Assembly: GCF_002607855.1 (NCBI RefSeq)
Contig: NZ_AWQQ01000148.1
Coordinates: 1 to 35,893 of the forward strand
Direction of reading: 5' to 3'
From: Desulforamulus profundi
GTDB lineage: Bacteria > Bacillota_B > Desulfotomaculia > Desulfotomaculales > Desulfotomaculaceae
DNA: 35,893 bases
Shown here: in pieces, positions 1-7,622 of the stretch
Layout: the number at the start of each line of letters is the position of its first letter
How positions within the stretch are numbered: position 1 is the first letter of the stretch
Notes under the pieces: model-generated
The model's database searches: none
What the model was told of the DNA's origin: nothing
The model's input: the letters and a program-made list of their open reading frames with translations, nothing else
Program-made: the position numbers and the translations under genes

Positions 1-147
1 CAGAGATCTTATTGCCTCTTTTTTCCATTTAAGCAATTGATTTGGATGAATCCCATACTCTGAAGCAATCTGGGATATGGTTTTCTCTTCCTTGAGAATT
101 TCCAGTACAACCTTGGCTTTGAACTCCCCAGAATATGATTTTCTCAC
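1..147 (-). CDS. IS3-family transposase OrfA, N-terminal part (runs off window start)
   Basis: Reading leftward from a GTG at 147, an open frame of 49 codons begins [18 protein letters not shown] and continues with [19 protein letters not shown]. This is the helix-turn-helix start of the small OrfA subunit of IS3/IS150-type transposases, which binds the element's ends. The start is supported by AAGGTGG about 9 bases upstream (157-163). The rest of the element lies outside the window. The terminal repeat should lie near 165-210, but I could not define it. Confidence 0.75.
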   Translation of the reverse strand, partial: MRKSYSGEFKAKVVLEILKEEKTISQIASEYGIHPNQLLKWKKEAIRSL

Positions 148-280
148 GGCAACGATCCACCTTAAATAAAGCTGTTTTTTTGTCTAGTTTTCTTTATCCA
201 TTATAGTGTCGGTAGGCAATAAATTATGCTAAACTGCAGGAAACCGGCAATAAATGGGAGGGGAATTCCCAACCAAAAGA

Positions 281-310
281 GAGGTTGTTTGAAAACAACA
301 CACCAACCTC
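281..310 (+). other. Small inverted repeat in the leader of the M48 gene
   Basis: GAGGTTG (281-287) is repeated inverted as CAACCTC (304-310), with a competing GTTGTTT/AACAAC pairing inside. It lies 28 bases before the preferred ATG of the protease gene. It could form an mRNA hairpin or an operator; no function can be read from the sequence. Confidence 0.3.
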
Positions 311-338
311 TCAATCTATAAATAGAAAGGGGATTGGT

Positions 339-1058
339 ATGGAATCATTGGTGAATCCCAGGGAGAAAATTTATTTCTTTATCTTGGCTGCTATCAGTTT
401 GTTAATTTACTTGTCTCTGATTATATCTATCGTTGGAATCCCTTACTTAGTGGCAGGATTAATTATTTCCCTGTTTGCACACGGAATATTTATAGGCCAC
501 CTAAGGGGAAACGGAATCCGTTTGTCAGAAAATCAGTTCCCGGAAGTTTATCGTCTTACTGCAGAGTATGCCAGGCGTATGGGCCTTGACCATGTTCCGG
601 CCATTTACATTTTACAGGCCGGTGGTTTGTTAAATGCTTTTGCCACCAGATTTTTTGGCAGAGACTTTGTAGTGATTTACTCTGATGTGTTTGAGATAGC
701 CTACGAGGAGGGAGAGCCCGCCCTTGCCTTTATCATATGTCATGAACTGGCACACATTAAACGAAAACATCTAACCTGGTCATGGTTACTTTCTCCGGCA
801 ATGTTAATTCCCTTTTTGGGTGCTGCCTATTCCAGGGCCTGTGAATACACCTGCGATCGATTTGGTGCTTACTTCAGACCTGATGGTGCTGTTTCCGGAC
901 TTTTAATTTTAGCTGCCGGGAAAAAGTTATACCGTAATGTTAATGCACAAGAGTTTAGAAACCAGGCAGATAATGAACGGGGTTTCTGGATCTGGTTCTC
1001 AGAGGTTTTATCAACCCACCCCAACCTCCCTAAGAGAATTAAAGCTTTAAATTTGTGA
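339..1058 (+). CDS. M48-family membrane zinc metalloprotease
   Basis: A 239-residue protein with two hydrophobic membrane segments near the N-terminus (about residues 11-33 and 34-54) followed by a cytosolic protease domain. The zinc motif HELAH is at residues 135-139, and the likely third ligand is the Glu of ACEYTCDRFG (about 169). This is the layout of HtpX/Ste24-like M48 peptidases that degrade membrane or misfolded proteins. The ATG at 339 is preferred because GAAAGGGG lies about 7 bases ahead; a TTG at 285 is in frame but has no proper ribosome site. The gene stands alone. The substrate is unknown. Confidence 0.88.
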   Translation: MESLVNPREKIYFFILAAISLLIYLSLIISIVGIPYLVAGLIISLFAHGIFIGHLRGNGIRLSENQFPEVYRLTAEYARRMGLDHVPAIYILQAGGLLNAFATRFFGRDFVVIYSDVFEIAYEEGEPALAFIICHELAHIKRKHLTWSWLLSPAMLIPFLGAAYSRACEYTCDRFGAYFRPDGAVSGLLILAAGKKLYRNVNAQEFRNQADNERGFWIWFSEVLSTHPNLPKRIKALNL

Positions 1059-1439
1059 GATAGATAATCCTGGATCGTAAAGCCTGACTGTACGCGATGA
1101 AGACATACTCGAACCATTCCGTTTTAATTATCAAGATTATGTACGTTGTAGGCCTGCGTCCTGTATGCTGTCTTTTGTATCGAAAGGCCAGTTAAAAAAC
1201 CAGCAAGAGGCGGTAATGGGTGTCAGGCACTAAACTTATTAACTTAATTCAGTAAATTATAACACCTCCCTCTATAATCTTTCATTTTCTTTAAATTGCT
1301 CCTGGTATAATTTGGCCGGGAGGTGTTTTTTGGGTAGAGATTTAAGGGTGGTTGATTTATTTCCCAGCCTATTCCATTTTGTTAACCCATACCCAACTTA
1401 GCACAACTACGCAAAGTTGCAATCTCTCATAGTGGAAGC
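1059..1439. other. Non-coding stretch with a decayed reading frame
   Basis: No intact gene is visible. The plus-strand frame from about 1088 to 1231 reads LTVRDEDILEPFRFNYQDYV and faintly resembles the C-terminus of an isoprenylcysteine-methyltransferase-like protein, without a start codon. Weak; probably a relic or chance. Confidence 0.25.
1261..1331 (+). repeat. Perfect 10-bp inverted repeat with a T-run (terminator-like, long loop)
   Basis: AACACCTCCC (1261-1270) pairs perfectly with GGGAGGTGTT (1318-1327), which is followed by a run of T. The 47-base loop is long for a simple terminator. It could be a terminator with an inserted loop or part of a structured leader. No known riboswitch motif was recognised. 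Confidence 0.4.
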
Positions 1440-1472
1440 TTGACATTACATATGACATCATATATAATGTCA
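1440..1472 (+). promoter_or_regulatory. hicAB promoter embedded in a near-perfect palindrome (operator)
   Basis: TTGACA (1440-1445) and TATAAT (1463-1468) are consensus -35 and -10 boxes with an ideal 17-base spacer. The same DNA, 1441-1472, is a 32-bp near-perfect palindrome whose arms are TGACATTA and TAATGTCA. HicB antitoxins with a ribbon-helix-helix domain repress their own promoters, so this is very probably the HicB operator. Confidence 0.8.
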
Positions 1473-1487
1473 TTAAGGGGTGAGGCC

Positions 1488-1745
1488 ATGACGAAGAAGG
1501 AAAAACTGATAGAGAGAATAAAGACAGCTAAAGTTGTGGACTTTGAGGATGTAGACCTACTGCTAAAACAACTAGGTTTCTCGCGTAGGGTTGAAGGCAG
1601 TCATCATACTTATGTTAATGCACCATATGTAATAGTTATAGCCGTTCATGGTAAACAGTTAAAACGAGTGTATTTGAAAAATGTTCAGGATTTACTAAGC
1701 AGATGGGGTATTAACCCCTTCTGCCGGATGATAAGGAGGATGTAA
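1488..1745 (+). CDS. hicA: HicA-family mRNA interferase toxin
   Basis: An 85-residue protein of the HicA/YcfA fold, which cleaves mRNA as a toxin. The catalytic His lies in GSHHTY (about residues 38-42) after the LLKQLGFSRRVEGS segment typical of the family's double-stranded-RNA-binding-like fold. The ATG at 1488 has AAGGGGTG 7 bases ahead; an upstream ATG at 1452 is not used because it lies inside the promoter palindrome. The stop is directly followed by the start of hicB. The C-terminal NPFCRMIRRM is a slightly long tail. Confidence 0.88.
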   Translation: MTKKEKLIERIKTAKVVDFEDVDLLLKQLGFSRRVEGSHHTYVNAPYVIVIAVHGKQLKRVYLKNVQDLLSRWGINPFCRMIRRM

Positions 1746-2120
1746 ATGGCTCAAGACTTAGATTTCTATTTAAACCTTGATTACCCCTTCACCGTCAGGC
1801 CAGACATTGATGACGGTGGCTATATTGTAGAGTTTCAAGATTTACAGTATTGTGTTGGTACCGGTGATACCGTAGAGGAAGCTATAAAAGATGCCATGAT
1901 TGCAAAAGAACAATGGATTAAGGCAGCCCATGAAAATGGGATAACGATTCCTCTACCTTCTATTCAAGAGGACAAAGATGAATACAGTGGCCGCGTTACC
2001 CTCAGAATCCCCAAGAGCCTGCACAAGCTGGTCATTGAAACCGCCAAAAAAGAAGGGGTCAGCGCCAATCAGTTTTTGTCTCACCTGATTAGTATGGGTG
2101 TTGGCAAGAAATCTGTTTAA
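1746..2120 (+). CDS. hicB: HicB-family antitoxin with C-terminal ribbon-helix-helix domain
   Basis: A 124-residue antitoxin that neutralises HicA and represses the operon. The N-terminal HicB-like domain is recognisable from YPFTVRPDIDDGGYIVEFQDL and the TVEEAIKDA helix (residues 13-60). The C-terminus (about 75-120), SGRVTLRIPKSLHKLVIETA and onward, is an Arc/MetJ-type ribbon-helix-helix DNA-binding domain. The start codon abuts the hicA stop and has AAGGAGG just upstream, so the two are translationally coupled. The palindrome at 1441-1472 is the expected binding site. Confidence 0.9.
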   Translation: MAQDLDFYLNLDYPFTVRPDIDDGGYIVEFQDLQYCVGTGDTVEEAIKDAMIAKEQWIKAAHENGITIPLPSIQEDKDEYSGRVTLRIPKSLHKLVIETAKKEGVSANQFLSHLISMGVGKKSV

Positions 2121-2271
2121 AAAATAAGCCAGGATGGGGTTTCCCGCCCTGGCTTATTTTTTCATCCTTCTTTTCTGATGTTATTTTGGCGATGTCCTTA
2201 GCAGCCCGATCTAAGTCGACCTTATCTTTGTTACAGTCTTTTTTAGGACTATTGTAGATAATTCCAAGCAT
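2089..2271 (-). CDS. Possible small protein convergent with hicB, unknown
   Basis: A 60-codon frame starting MLGIIYNSPKKDCNKDKVDL, highly charged and lysine-rich. The only real support is a good ribosome site (AGAGGTGAT) 7 bases before its ATG. Its last third reads back through the hicAB terminator and into the end of hicB, which is unusual. Not recognised. Its 5' region is arranged head to head with the small gene at 2337, and the two ribosome sites form an inverted repeat. Confidence 0.35.
   Translation of the reverse strand: MLGIIYNSPKKDCNKDKVDLDRAAKDIAKITSEKKDEKISQGGKPHPGLFFKQISCQHPY
2119..2162 (+). terminator. Rho-independent terminator of hicAB
   Basis: AAAAATAAGCCAGG pairs with CCTGGCTTATTTTT across a short GC-containing loop, with a run of T after it and a run of A before it, so it can work from both sides. 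Confidence 0.85.
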
Positions 2272-2336
2272 TAATTATCACCTCTGGCAATTGTTAACCA
2301 AACGGAGTTTAAGTAAACCTAAACAGAGGTGATAGT

Positions 2337-2489
2337 ATGGCATTTACCGGCACTAAACTAGATTTGCCTACTGATGTAGACGAAACATTAGAAGAAATAT
2401 TTCAAAGGGCTAAGAAACTAAATCCGTCTCTCACAAAGCAATTGTTTTTAAGCGGTATTATTACTATGTGGCTGGGTCCTTACCTTTAG
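2337..2489 (+). CDS. Small uncharacterised protein (50 aa)
   Basis: ATG at 2337 with AGAGGTGAT about 6 bases upstream opens a 50-residue frame, MAFTGTKLDLPTDVDETLEE and onward, ending in a hydrophobic stretch ITMWLGPYL. The predicted middle is a charged helix (EEIFQRAKKLNPSLTKQL). It resembles the short DNA-binding or antitoxin-like proteins common in accessory regions, but no family could be assigned. It lies just upstream of a decayed XRE regulator and may have been its partner. Confidence 0.45.
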   Translation: MAFTGTKLDLPTDVDETLEEIFQRAKKLNPSLTKQLFLSGIITMWLGPYL

Positions 2490-2519
2490 ACCGGGGTGCA
2501 ATCAATCCACAAGGATAAG

Positions 2520-2721
2520 GTGCGGCTAAGGAATAACCTAAAGGAGGCCATTACTATCCGGGAAAACTCAGGCCCAGGTGGCTAAAGAAATTGGAATAAG
2601 CAAATCCTACCTTACCCAAGTAGCAAAGGGTGAATATGACCCCTCTATCCTTTAGGATAGCGCAAACATTACTGTTAATCGGCTTATGCATATTGCTGCA
2701 GTCTATAACGGAGAAAATTAA
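2520..2721 (+). pseudogene. Decayed XRE-family helix-turn-helix regulator
   Basis: From a GTG at 2520 the frame reads VRLRNNLKEAITIRE, then a one-base shift near 2571 leads into TQAQVAKEIGISKSYLTQVA, a clear XRE helix-turn-helix. An amber codon at 2653 follows PSIL, and beyond it the same frame continues ANITVNRLMHIAAVYN, matching the usual end of the domain. One frameshift plus one stop make a working protein unlikely. Confidence 0.6.
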
Positions 2722-2911
2722 AAATTATCATCGTGATGACAGGCCCCTTGTGGACATGAAAATACGTTCAACCTTTTTCCCAACCACTCCAAAATGTCCG
2801 GTTGGGGTAAGTTTTTTCTTTCATGAAGTAGGACGTATGTGTGTTAATGATTTGAAAGTTGAAATGCCGGGAAAAACGCATCGTTTAGTTAAATGGCTTA
2901 TTTATAGTGCC
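2722..2911. other. Gap between XRE relic and cbiO
   Basis: Nothing convincing. A weak hairpin CCAAC/GTTGG with a following T-run (about 2780-2820) might be a terminator remnant. Confidence 0.2.
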
Positions 2912-3760
2912 TTATTTATTTAATGCATTTTGATGAAGAATTTCGATGAATTGATTTACATTTCTTGGAGCGGTCCTGTTTTGGGGAAGATAACCGTTAA
3001 GCTGTAGTTCCTTAAATATTTTCAGCAATAATGGTTTCTCCAGGGAGGTATTTTGTATTAAATGTTCATTATTGAATATTTCCTCCGGTGGGCCCGCTTT
3101 AATAATCCCACCATCCTTCATCACCAGTATCGTGTCGGCCCATTCGTATGCCTTGTCCACATCATGGGTAGCCATGACAATAGAGACTCCTCTTTGATTG
3201 ATGTCGTTTAAAAGATCCAGGATGCGATGAGTGTACTTTGGGTCAAGGGAGGCAGTGGGTTCATCGAAAATGATCATATCCGGGTTTATGGCCAGAATGT
3301 CTGCGATGGAAATCAGTTTTTTTTGACCATAGCTCAGAAAATGGGTAGGCCGATCTTTTAAACAGGTTGTATCGGTATCCTTCAATGCTCTTATGACCCT
3401 GTTTTCCACATCTTCATTGGTCAAACCTAAATTCATAGGGCCAAAGGACACTTCTTGCCAAACACTGGCGGAAAACAACTGGATTTCCGGGTCTTGAAAA
3501 ACATATCCCACCTTATTACGTAAGTTTATCAATGATGCACGGTCATATTTTAACTCTTGACCGTTAAAAATGATTTTCCCTTTAACAGGTTTCAAAATGC
3601 CGATTAAATGCAGCAAAAAAGTTGATTTGCCCGCTCCATTGGCGCCTAAAAGGGCGATTTTTTTATTTCTTTCAATGGAGACTGACAGACCCTGCAGGGC
3701 AGCGGTACCATCAGGATAGTCAAAATGAAGATCCTGCGTTTCAAAAATATATCGAGACAT
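2912..3760 (-). CDS. cbiO: Cobalt ECF transporter ATPase CbiO
   Basis: A 282-residue ABC ATPase that energises cobalt uptake by CbiMNQO at the inner face of the membrane. Walker A GANGAGKS is at 39-46, the Q-loop Gln at 89, the signature LSYGQ at 142-146, Walker B MIIFDEP at about 162-168, and the switch His in ATHDVDKA. FQDPEIQLFSASVWQEVSFG is typical of the CbiO/EcfA group. Its ATG overlaps the last base of cbiQ. It is the last gene of the riboswitch-controlled operon. Confidence 0.95.
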   Translation of the reverse strand: MSRYIFETQDLHFDYPDGTAALQGLSVSIERNKKIALLGANGAGKSTFLLHLIGILKPVKGKIIFNGQELKYDRASLINLRNKVGYVFQDPEIQLFSASVWQEVSFGPMNLGLTNEDVENRVIRALKDTDTTCLKDRPTHFLSYGQKKLISIADILAINPDMIIFDEPTASLDPKYTHRILDLLNDINQRGVSIVMATHDVDKAYEWADTILVMKDGGIIKAGPPEEIFNNEHLIQNTSLEKPLLLKIFKELQLNGYLPQNRTAPRNVNQFIEILHQNALNK

Positions 3761-4539
3761 TAAAGGCTTCCTCCGTTTAAATAATCCACTAAAATTAAAG
3801 ACAGTTCCGTAATGGCAATTAATAATAAGTTTCTTTTGGATAATTGATACCTCTGCTCCAACACCTTGATTGTGCCATTATATCCTCTCGCTTCTAAAGC
3901 CATATATAAATTTAGGGATCGTTGATGAGATCGGATAAGAAGACTGGAGGCCAATAGTCCCATTGACCGGTAACTGTTTTTTATACTGCTATATCCCTGT
4001 CTCGCAGACTGAGAAGAATATATTCTTTCAGCCATTTCCAGTAAAATAAACAAGTATCGGTAGATCAGAGACATTAACTCCAGGAACAGTTCGGGGATTT
4101 TAAGTTTCCTTAATATCGAGATTATCTCTACTAAAGGTGTGGTAAGAGATAAAAAATATAAACAAGATACAGTGGCTATTGACCTTAGAAAAAGTTTGGC
4201 GCAGGCGAGGAGGCTTTCCATCGTAATACCGAAGCTCAGATTTGCATATTGCCAGCTCCACAATGCATGATCCGGGTTATGGACTACATTGATTGCAACG
4301 GTTATGGTTCCTGCCATGAGAAAGAACAGAGGGATTGATAAAAGTTTTATGTAAAAACAAAGGGGGATGTTGCCTTTCCATACAGTAACCCCCGCCATCA
4401 GAAACAAAACAATTCCTGATACTGACAGGGAGTTTAAGGCCAGACAAGTCATCATGGTGGCTACAGCAAATAAAAACTTTTCCCCCGGATGCACCCCCCG
4501 CAGGGGATTACAGTAGGCGTATTTTTCTATTTGCAGCAT
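3760..4539 (-). CDS. cbiQ: Cobalt ECF transporter permease CbiQ
   Basis: A 259-residue integral membrane protein with several hydrophobic segments and the coupling motif of EcfT/CbiQ proteins, visible as SLLIRSHQRSLNLYMALEAR (about 195-214), with ALEARGYNG contacting the ATPase. It transmits ATP hydrolysis by CbiO to the substrate-binding CbiM. It begins directly after the cbiN stop and its stop overlaps the cbiO start, so the four genes form a tight operon. Confidence 0.93.
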   Translation of the reverse strand: MLQIEKYAYCNPLRGVHPGEKFLFAVATMMTCLALNSLSVSGIVLFLMAGVTVWKGNIPLCFYIKLLSIPLFFLMAGTITVAINVVHNPDHALWSWQYANLSFGITMESLLACAKLFLRSIATVSCLYFLSLTTPLVEIISILRKLKIPELFLELMSLIYRYLFILLEMAERIYSSQSARQGYSSIKNSYRSMGLLASSLLIRSHQRSLNLYMALEARGYNGTIKVLEQRYQLSKRNLLLIAITELSLILVDYLNGGSL

Positions 4540-4848
4540 TTATTGTTTCTCAGCCTCTCTCTTCCCCCGTGCAAATCCAATGTAATAACCGATAAAACCT
4601 GCACCGACGGCAGCCTGCAAAACGAACAACAAGCTTTCAATTTCTTTGCCGGGAGGCTCCCATAAGGAAGAGAACCAGGGTTGATAACCGGCGTTTAGCT
4701 CGCCGATGACCTTTTTAGCCTGGTCATCGGTTCCGGTAAATTCGGCTCCTTGCAATACAAACAGAGGAGCCGCAGTCAGTATGATCACCACTGTCAACAA
4801 GAACAAATTAAGGATAGGTTTTTTAAGGAAAGAATGTTTTTTATACAT
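4540..4848 (-). CDS. cbiN: Cobalt transport protein CbiN
   Basis: A 102-residue auxiliary subunit with two membrane segments, near residues 10-33 and 74-93, flanking an extracytoplasmic loop that contains GTDDQAKKVIGELNAGYQPW, characteristic of CbiN. It helps CbiM load cobalt. The ATG at 4848 is chosen because AAAGGAG lies 7-10 bases ahead; an upstream in-frame start at 4890 would sit inside cbiM with no ribosome site. The start overlaps the last 8 bases of cbiM. Confidence 0.92.
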   Translation of the reverse strand: MYKKHSFLKKPILNLFLLTVVIILTAAPLFVLQGAEFTGTDDQAKKVIGELNAGYQPWFSSLWEPPGKEIESLLFVLQAAVGAGFIGYYIGFARGKREAEKQ

Positions 4849-5599
4849 GCGTGTGCTCCTTTGGCAACAGGGATAATTCTCTAAGTTCATTGCTGCTGTA
4901 AACAGTCAACTGGTTAAAAATAAATACCGTAAGAATCCCCTCGCTGATTGCCAGGGGCACTTGGGTTAAAACAAAAACTCCCAGAAATTTTGTTAAAGAA
5001 AAGATTACACCTCCCGTCTCGGATGGAAAGGCTAAAGCCAGTTGGAAGGAGGTGGTTACGTAAGTAGACAGGTTTCCCAATGAAGCCGCCAAAAATAATG
5101 CTAACCAGCGGGGTCTGCCAGTGTTTTTCAACAGGTGAAAAACACCATAGGATACCAATGGCCCAACCACGCCCATCGAAAAAGTGTTAGCACCAAGGGT
5201 GGTAATCCCTCCGTGGGCCAACAATAAGGCCTGGAATAGCAGTACAATACAACCGATCACGCTCATTGTGGTGGGGCCGAACAAGATGGCTCCCAGTCCT
5301 ACCCCGGTAGGGTGAGAGCAGCTTCCAGTCACGGAGGGGATTTTCAGAGCGGATAGAACAAATACAAAAGCCCCGGCCAGTCCCAGCAGCATCTTTAATT
5401 TTGGTTCATGAATCACAGTTTTTTGAATGTTAAAAAAACCCCTTATCAAAAATGGTACTGCCAGTGCTGTCCACAGAATACTCCAAATTGCCGGCAAAAA
5501 GCCCTCCATGATGTGCATGGCATAAGCGATATTAGGTACTACCAGAAAAATACCTAAAAGAATAAAAACAAAATGTTTCCTACTTCCTAGCAAAACCAT
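4841..5599 (-). CDS. cbiM: Cobalt ECF transporter substrate-binding subunit CbiM
   Basis: A 252-residue membrane protein whose first hydrophobic segment ends ...IAYAMHIMEGFLP. The His of MHIMEGFLP becomes the N-terminal Co2+ ligand region after cleavage, the hallmark of CbiM. SCSHPTGVGLGAILFGP and AHGGITTLGANTFSMGVVGP are further signature stretches. The ATG at 5599 has GAAGGAAG just upstream; a TTG at 5659 would add 20 atypical residues. It is the first gene of the operon, directly downstream of the cobalamin riboswitch. Confidence 0.94.
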   Translation of the reverse strand: MVLLGSRKHFVFILLGIFLVVPNIAYAMHIMEGFLPAIWSILWTALAVPFLIRGFFNIQKTVIHEPKLKMLLGLAGAFVFVLSALKIPSVTGSCSHPTGVGLGAILFGPTTMSVIGCIVLLFQALLLAHGGITTLGANTFSMGVVGPLVSYGVFHLLKNTGRPRWLALFLAASLGNLSTYVTTSFQLALAFPSETGGVIFSLTKFLGVFVLTQVPLAISEGILTVFIFNQLTVYSSNELRELSLLPKEHTHV

Positions 5600-5657
5600 C
5601 ACTTCCTTCAGAATTCGTTCCCCATATCGCAAAAATAAAAACCTCTTCACTGCCTTC

Positions 5658-5696
5658 AATAAAATACAAGAAGCCTTAACCGCGAAGAGTTAAGGC
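5658..5696 (-). terminator. Leader terminator of the cobalamin riboswitch
   Basis: On the minus strand GCCTTAAC and GTTAAGGC (5673-5696) form an 8-bp stem with an 8-base loop, followed by a U-rich tract just before cbiM. This is the likely switchable terminator that stops transcription when the riboswitch binds cobalamin. Confidence 0.7.
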
Positions 5697-5764
5697 TAAA
5701 TGGTCATAAGAAAGGCATAAAGACCACTGCTTAACTGCTTACCTCTTCTCGGGAGGTGGTCAGT

Positions 5765-5932
5765 TAAGTGTTAGGCAAGTATCCTGACTTAGGCTATTAG
5801 CGCTGGTTTCTACCTTCCCGGAACCTCTCCAGTGGTATTTCAGAAACCAACTCGCCATTCACAGTGGCCGGACCGTTCGAGAATCACACTCGATTCCTTT
5901 TTAAACCCCCAACGGGGTACCTAGCACTTGTA
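5765..5932 (-). ncRNA. Cobalamin (adenosylcobalamin-type) riboswitch
   Basis: On the minus strand the conserved elements occur in order: a GGTCCGGCCACTGTGA-type core (about 5863-5880), a GGGAAGGTAGAAACC segment, and the near-invariant AGTCAGGATACTTGCC box (about 5774-5789). It sits between its promoter and cbiM. This fits repression of cobalt uptake when cobalamin is plentiful. Boundaries are approximate. Confidence 0.9.
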
Positions 5933-5961
5933 ATTATTTTTTTGTATACGGGATCAGTGCA

Positions 5962-5990
5962 ATTATATCATAAATTTGGAAAATGATCTT
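5962..5990 (-). promoter_or_regulatory. Probable promoter of the cbiMNQO leader
   Basis: On the minus strand a TATAAT -10 box is at 5967-5962, about 30 bases before the riboswitch core begins. The -35 region (about 5990-5985) is poor. Confidence 0.5.
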
Positions 5991-6009
5991 AAAAAACATT
6001 TATCATGAA

Positions 6010-6238
6010 TTAACCTGTTACCACTAAAACAGGTGATGGAACCCTGGGCAATATTAGTGAAACTAAAACAGCCACTACTGTAGCCCCAATCACAGAACCG
6101 ACAGTCGCACTGCGCCAGCCGCTTTTGAAAGCCACGTAAAGATTTTTTTAAGGAAATAGAGCAGGAAATGAATAATAAGCAGCATCCGGGTGGGGCAAGA
6201 AGAGAATATTTCTTTAGAAGCCTTAGCCCACTATTCAT
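6010..6238 (-). pseudogene. Broken small membrane protein downstream of crcB
   Basis: An ATG at 6238 overlaps the crcB stop as ATGA, the classic coupled start. The initial frame soon becomes cysteine-rich and unnatural. Shifted frames give a plausible membrane protein: KASKEIFSSCPTRMLLIIHF (early), then SGWRSATVGSVIGATVVAVL ending in VVTG and a stop at 6010. Two indels, near 6225 and 6120, would be needed to join them. The family is not recognised; position suggests a third member of the usp-crcB-crcB operon. Confidence 0.4.
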
Positions 6239-6594
6239 AAAGATTTTCTAACCCAATAACCTAAAAATGCCAGAATAACTCCTAAAATAGTACTAAGTAA
6301 AAGGTACGAAAGCGATACAAGAAACTTTCTGTTGCGAATCAACTCCATGGATTCCAGTTCAAACGTAGAAAAAGTCGTAAAGGAACCCATAAAGCCCGTT
6401 CCAACAAAAAAGAAAAGTAAAGGATTTACGTGTTTTGCAAAAAGAAACCCGAGAAGAAAAGAGCCTATTAGATTAACGGCAAAGGTTCCAAAGGGAAATG
6501 GCTTTTTATGTTTGGATTGGATAAAGTTTGACACCACAAACCTGCAGATGGCGCCCAGAAAACCACCGGCGGCAACAGCCCAGAATATATTCAT
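6235..6594 (-). CDS. crcB: Fluoride channel CrcB/Fluc, copy 1
   Basis: A 119-residue protein with four membrane segments. It carries the family motifs GGFLGAICRF near the N-terminus, FPFGTFAVNLIGSFLLG (about 33-49), and the pore region GTGFMGSFTTFSTFELE (about 66-82), whose Phe and Thr residues line the fluoride path. Fluc channels export F- by passive conduction and act as antiparallel dimers. Two adjacent, different copies usually form a heterodimer in Firmicutes, which fits the next gene. Confidence 0.93.
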   Translation of the reverse strand: MNIFWAVAAGGFLGAICRFVVSNFIQSKHKKPFPFGTFAVNLIGSFLLGFLFAKHVNPLLFFFVGTGFMGSFTTFSTFELESMELIRNRKFLVSLSYLLLSTILGVILAFLGYWVRKSL

Positions 6595-6611
6595 TGTACG
6601 ACCTCACTATG

Positions 6612-7052
6612 TTAATTCTCCTGCGTTGCTTCTCCCAGGGATTGCCTTTGATCTCCCTCTTTTTGCTCTTGCTGATAGAAAGTATAAGCCGTTTTAATCC
6701 CTAACCATGACAGGCCCAGCCCGCCAATTAAACTGACTGACACATAAATGATGGCTAAATCAAAGTTATTATTGATTATTAAATTAACGAGCTCCAATGA
6801 AAAAGCAGAGAAAGTTGTAAATGATCCTATGAAACCCGTATTGACGGCTAAAATGTATTTTCTTGGCAGGTTCCAGCTAAGCAGGCTTGCATAGGCGATA
6901 AAACTAAGTAAAAAACTTCCAATTAGATTCACACATAAGGTTCCAAAGGGAAACGACGAAAGTGTACTCTCATGGATTGAGGTACTCAGGTAACATCTTG
7001 CCAGCGCGCCAAATATTCCACCGATACCGACAAATAAATAATTCATTGACAT
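6612..7052 (-). CDS. crcB: Fluoride channel CrcB/Fluc, copy 2
   Basis: A 146-residue Fluc homologue. GGIFGALARCYL, FPFGTLCVNLIGSFLLS and NTGFIGSFTTFSAFSLE match copy 1 motif for motif. It has a longer, charged C-terminal tail (YQQEQKEGDQRQSLGEATQE) absent from copy 1. It lies 17 bases before copy 1 and starts 4 bases after the usp stop, so the three form one transcript. No fluoride riboswitch was found upstream of the operon. Confidence 0.93.
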   Translation of the reverse strand: MSMNYLFVGIGGIFGALARCYLSTSIHESTLSSFPFGTLCVNLIGSFLLSFIAYASLLSWNLPRKYILAVNTGFIGSFTTFSAFSLELVNLIINNNFDLAIIYVSVSLIGGLGLSWLGIKTAYTFYQQEQKEGDQRQSLGEATQEN

Positions 7053-7056
7053 CCCC

Positions 7057-7482
7057 TTACTTTACGATTACCACAGGACATTTGGCAAGCTGCACAACTT
7101 TATGACTAACACTGCCTAAAACTAATTCTTTAATATTACTCAACCCCCTGGCGCCCAGTACAATTTGATCATAATTACCTGACTCTGCTTTCTTTACAAT
7201 CCTTTCCGCAATCTGACCTTGTTCTGTGACATAATCTACTTGAATAGTATCAATTAAGTTAAACATTTCCTCGTATTTACTAAAAATAGGACGGGTTCTC
7301 ATTTCGGCCAACCTGTAATACTCATCCCTGTTGACCCCCAGGAAAGTAGCCATGTCCTGGGTGAAGGGTACCACAGACATGACGGTAACCTGTAACTGAA
7401 TACCGAGACGGGCCAGTTTCACAATATAATCGCCGGCATGAAGGGAGTTTTTTGAACCGTCTGACGCCAACAAAACTTTCAT
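7057..7482 (-). CDS. Universal stress protein (UspA family), ATP-binding type
   Basis: A 141-residue single-domain Usp. It begins MKVLLASDGSKNS and retains the nucleotide loop GARGLSNIKELVLGSVS (about 112-128), the G-x2-G-x9-G-(S/T) pattern of ATP-binding members, then ends CPVVIVK. Such proteins modulate stress survival in the cytoplasm. Being first in an operon with two fluoride channels suggests a role in fluoride or general ion stress; that is inference from position. Confidence 0.9.
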   Translation of the reverse strand: MKVLLASDGSKNSLHAGDYIVKLARLGIQLQVTVMSVVPFTQDMATFLGVNRDEYYRLAEMRTRPIFSKYEEMFNLIDTIQVDYVTEQGQIAERIVKKAESGNYDQIVLGARGLSNIKELVLGSVSHKVVQLAKCPVVIVK

Positions 7483-7622
7483 CTATACCACATCCATATC
7501 CTTATAAAATTAATTGTTTTCACATTATCACTATCACAAAATCTTTGCAACTTGCAACTTACGGAAAACAACTATTGACAAAGAAATTTAATAATAAATG
7601 GCTGTTTTCGGCCAAGTTACTT

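Noticed and set aside
2630..2923. 97-codon frame overlapping the XRE relic and reaching the cbiO end
   Set aside because: It starts inside the decayed regulator in another frame, has no ribosome site and an unnatural composition.
5697..5960. Fluoride riboswitch for the crcB genes
   Set aside because: The structured region here is a cobalamin riboswitch on the minus strand reading into cbiM; nothing like a fluoride aptamer lies upstream of usp-crcB.
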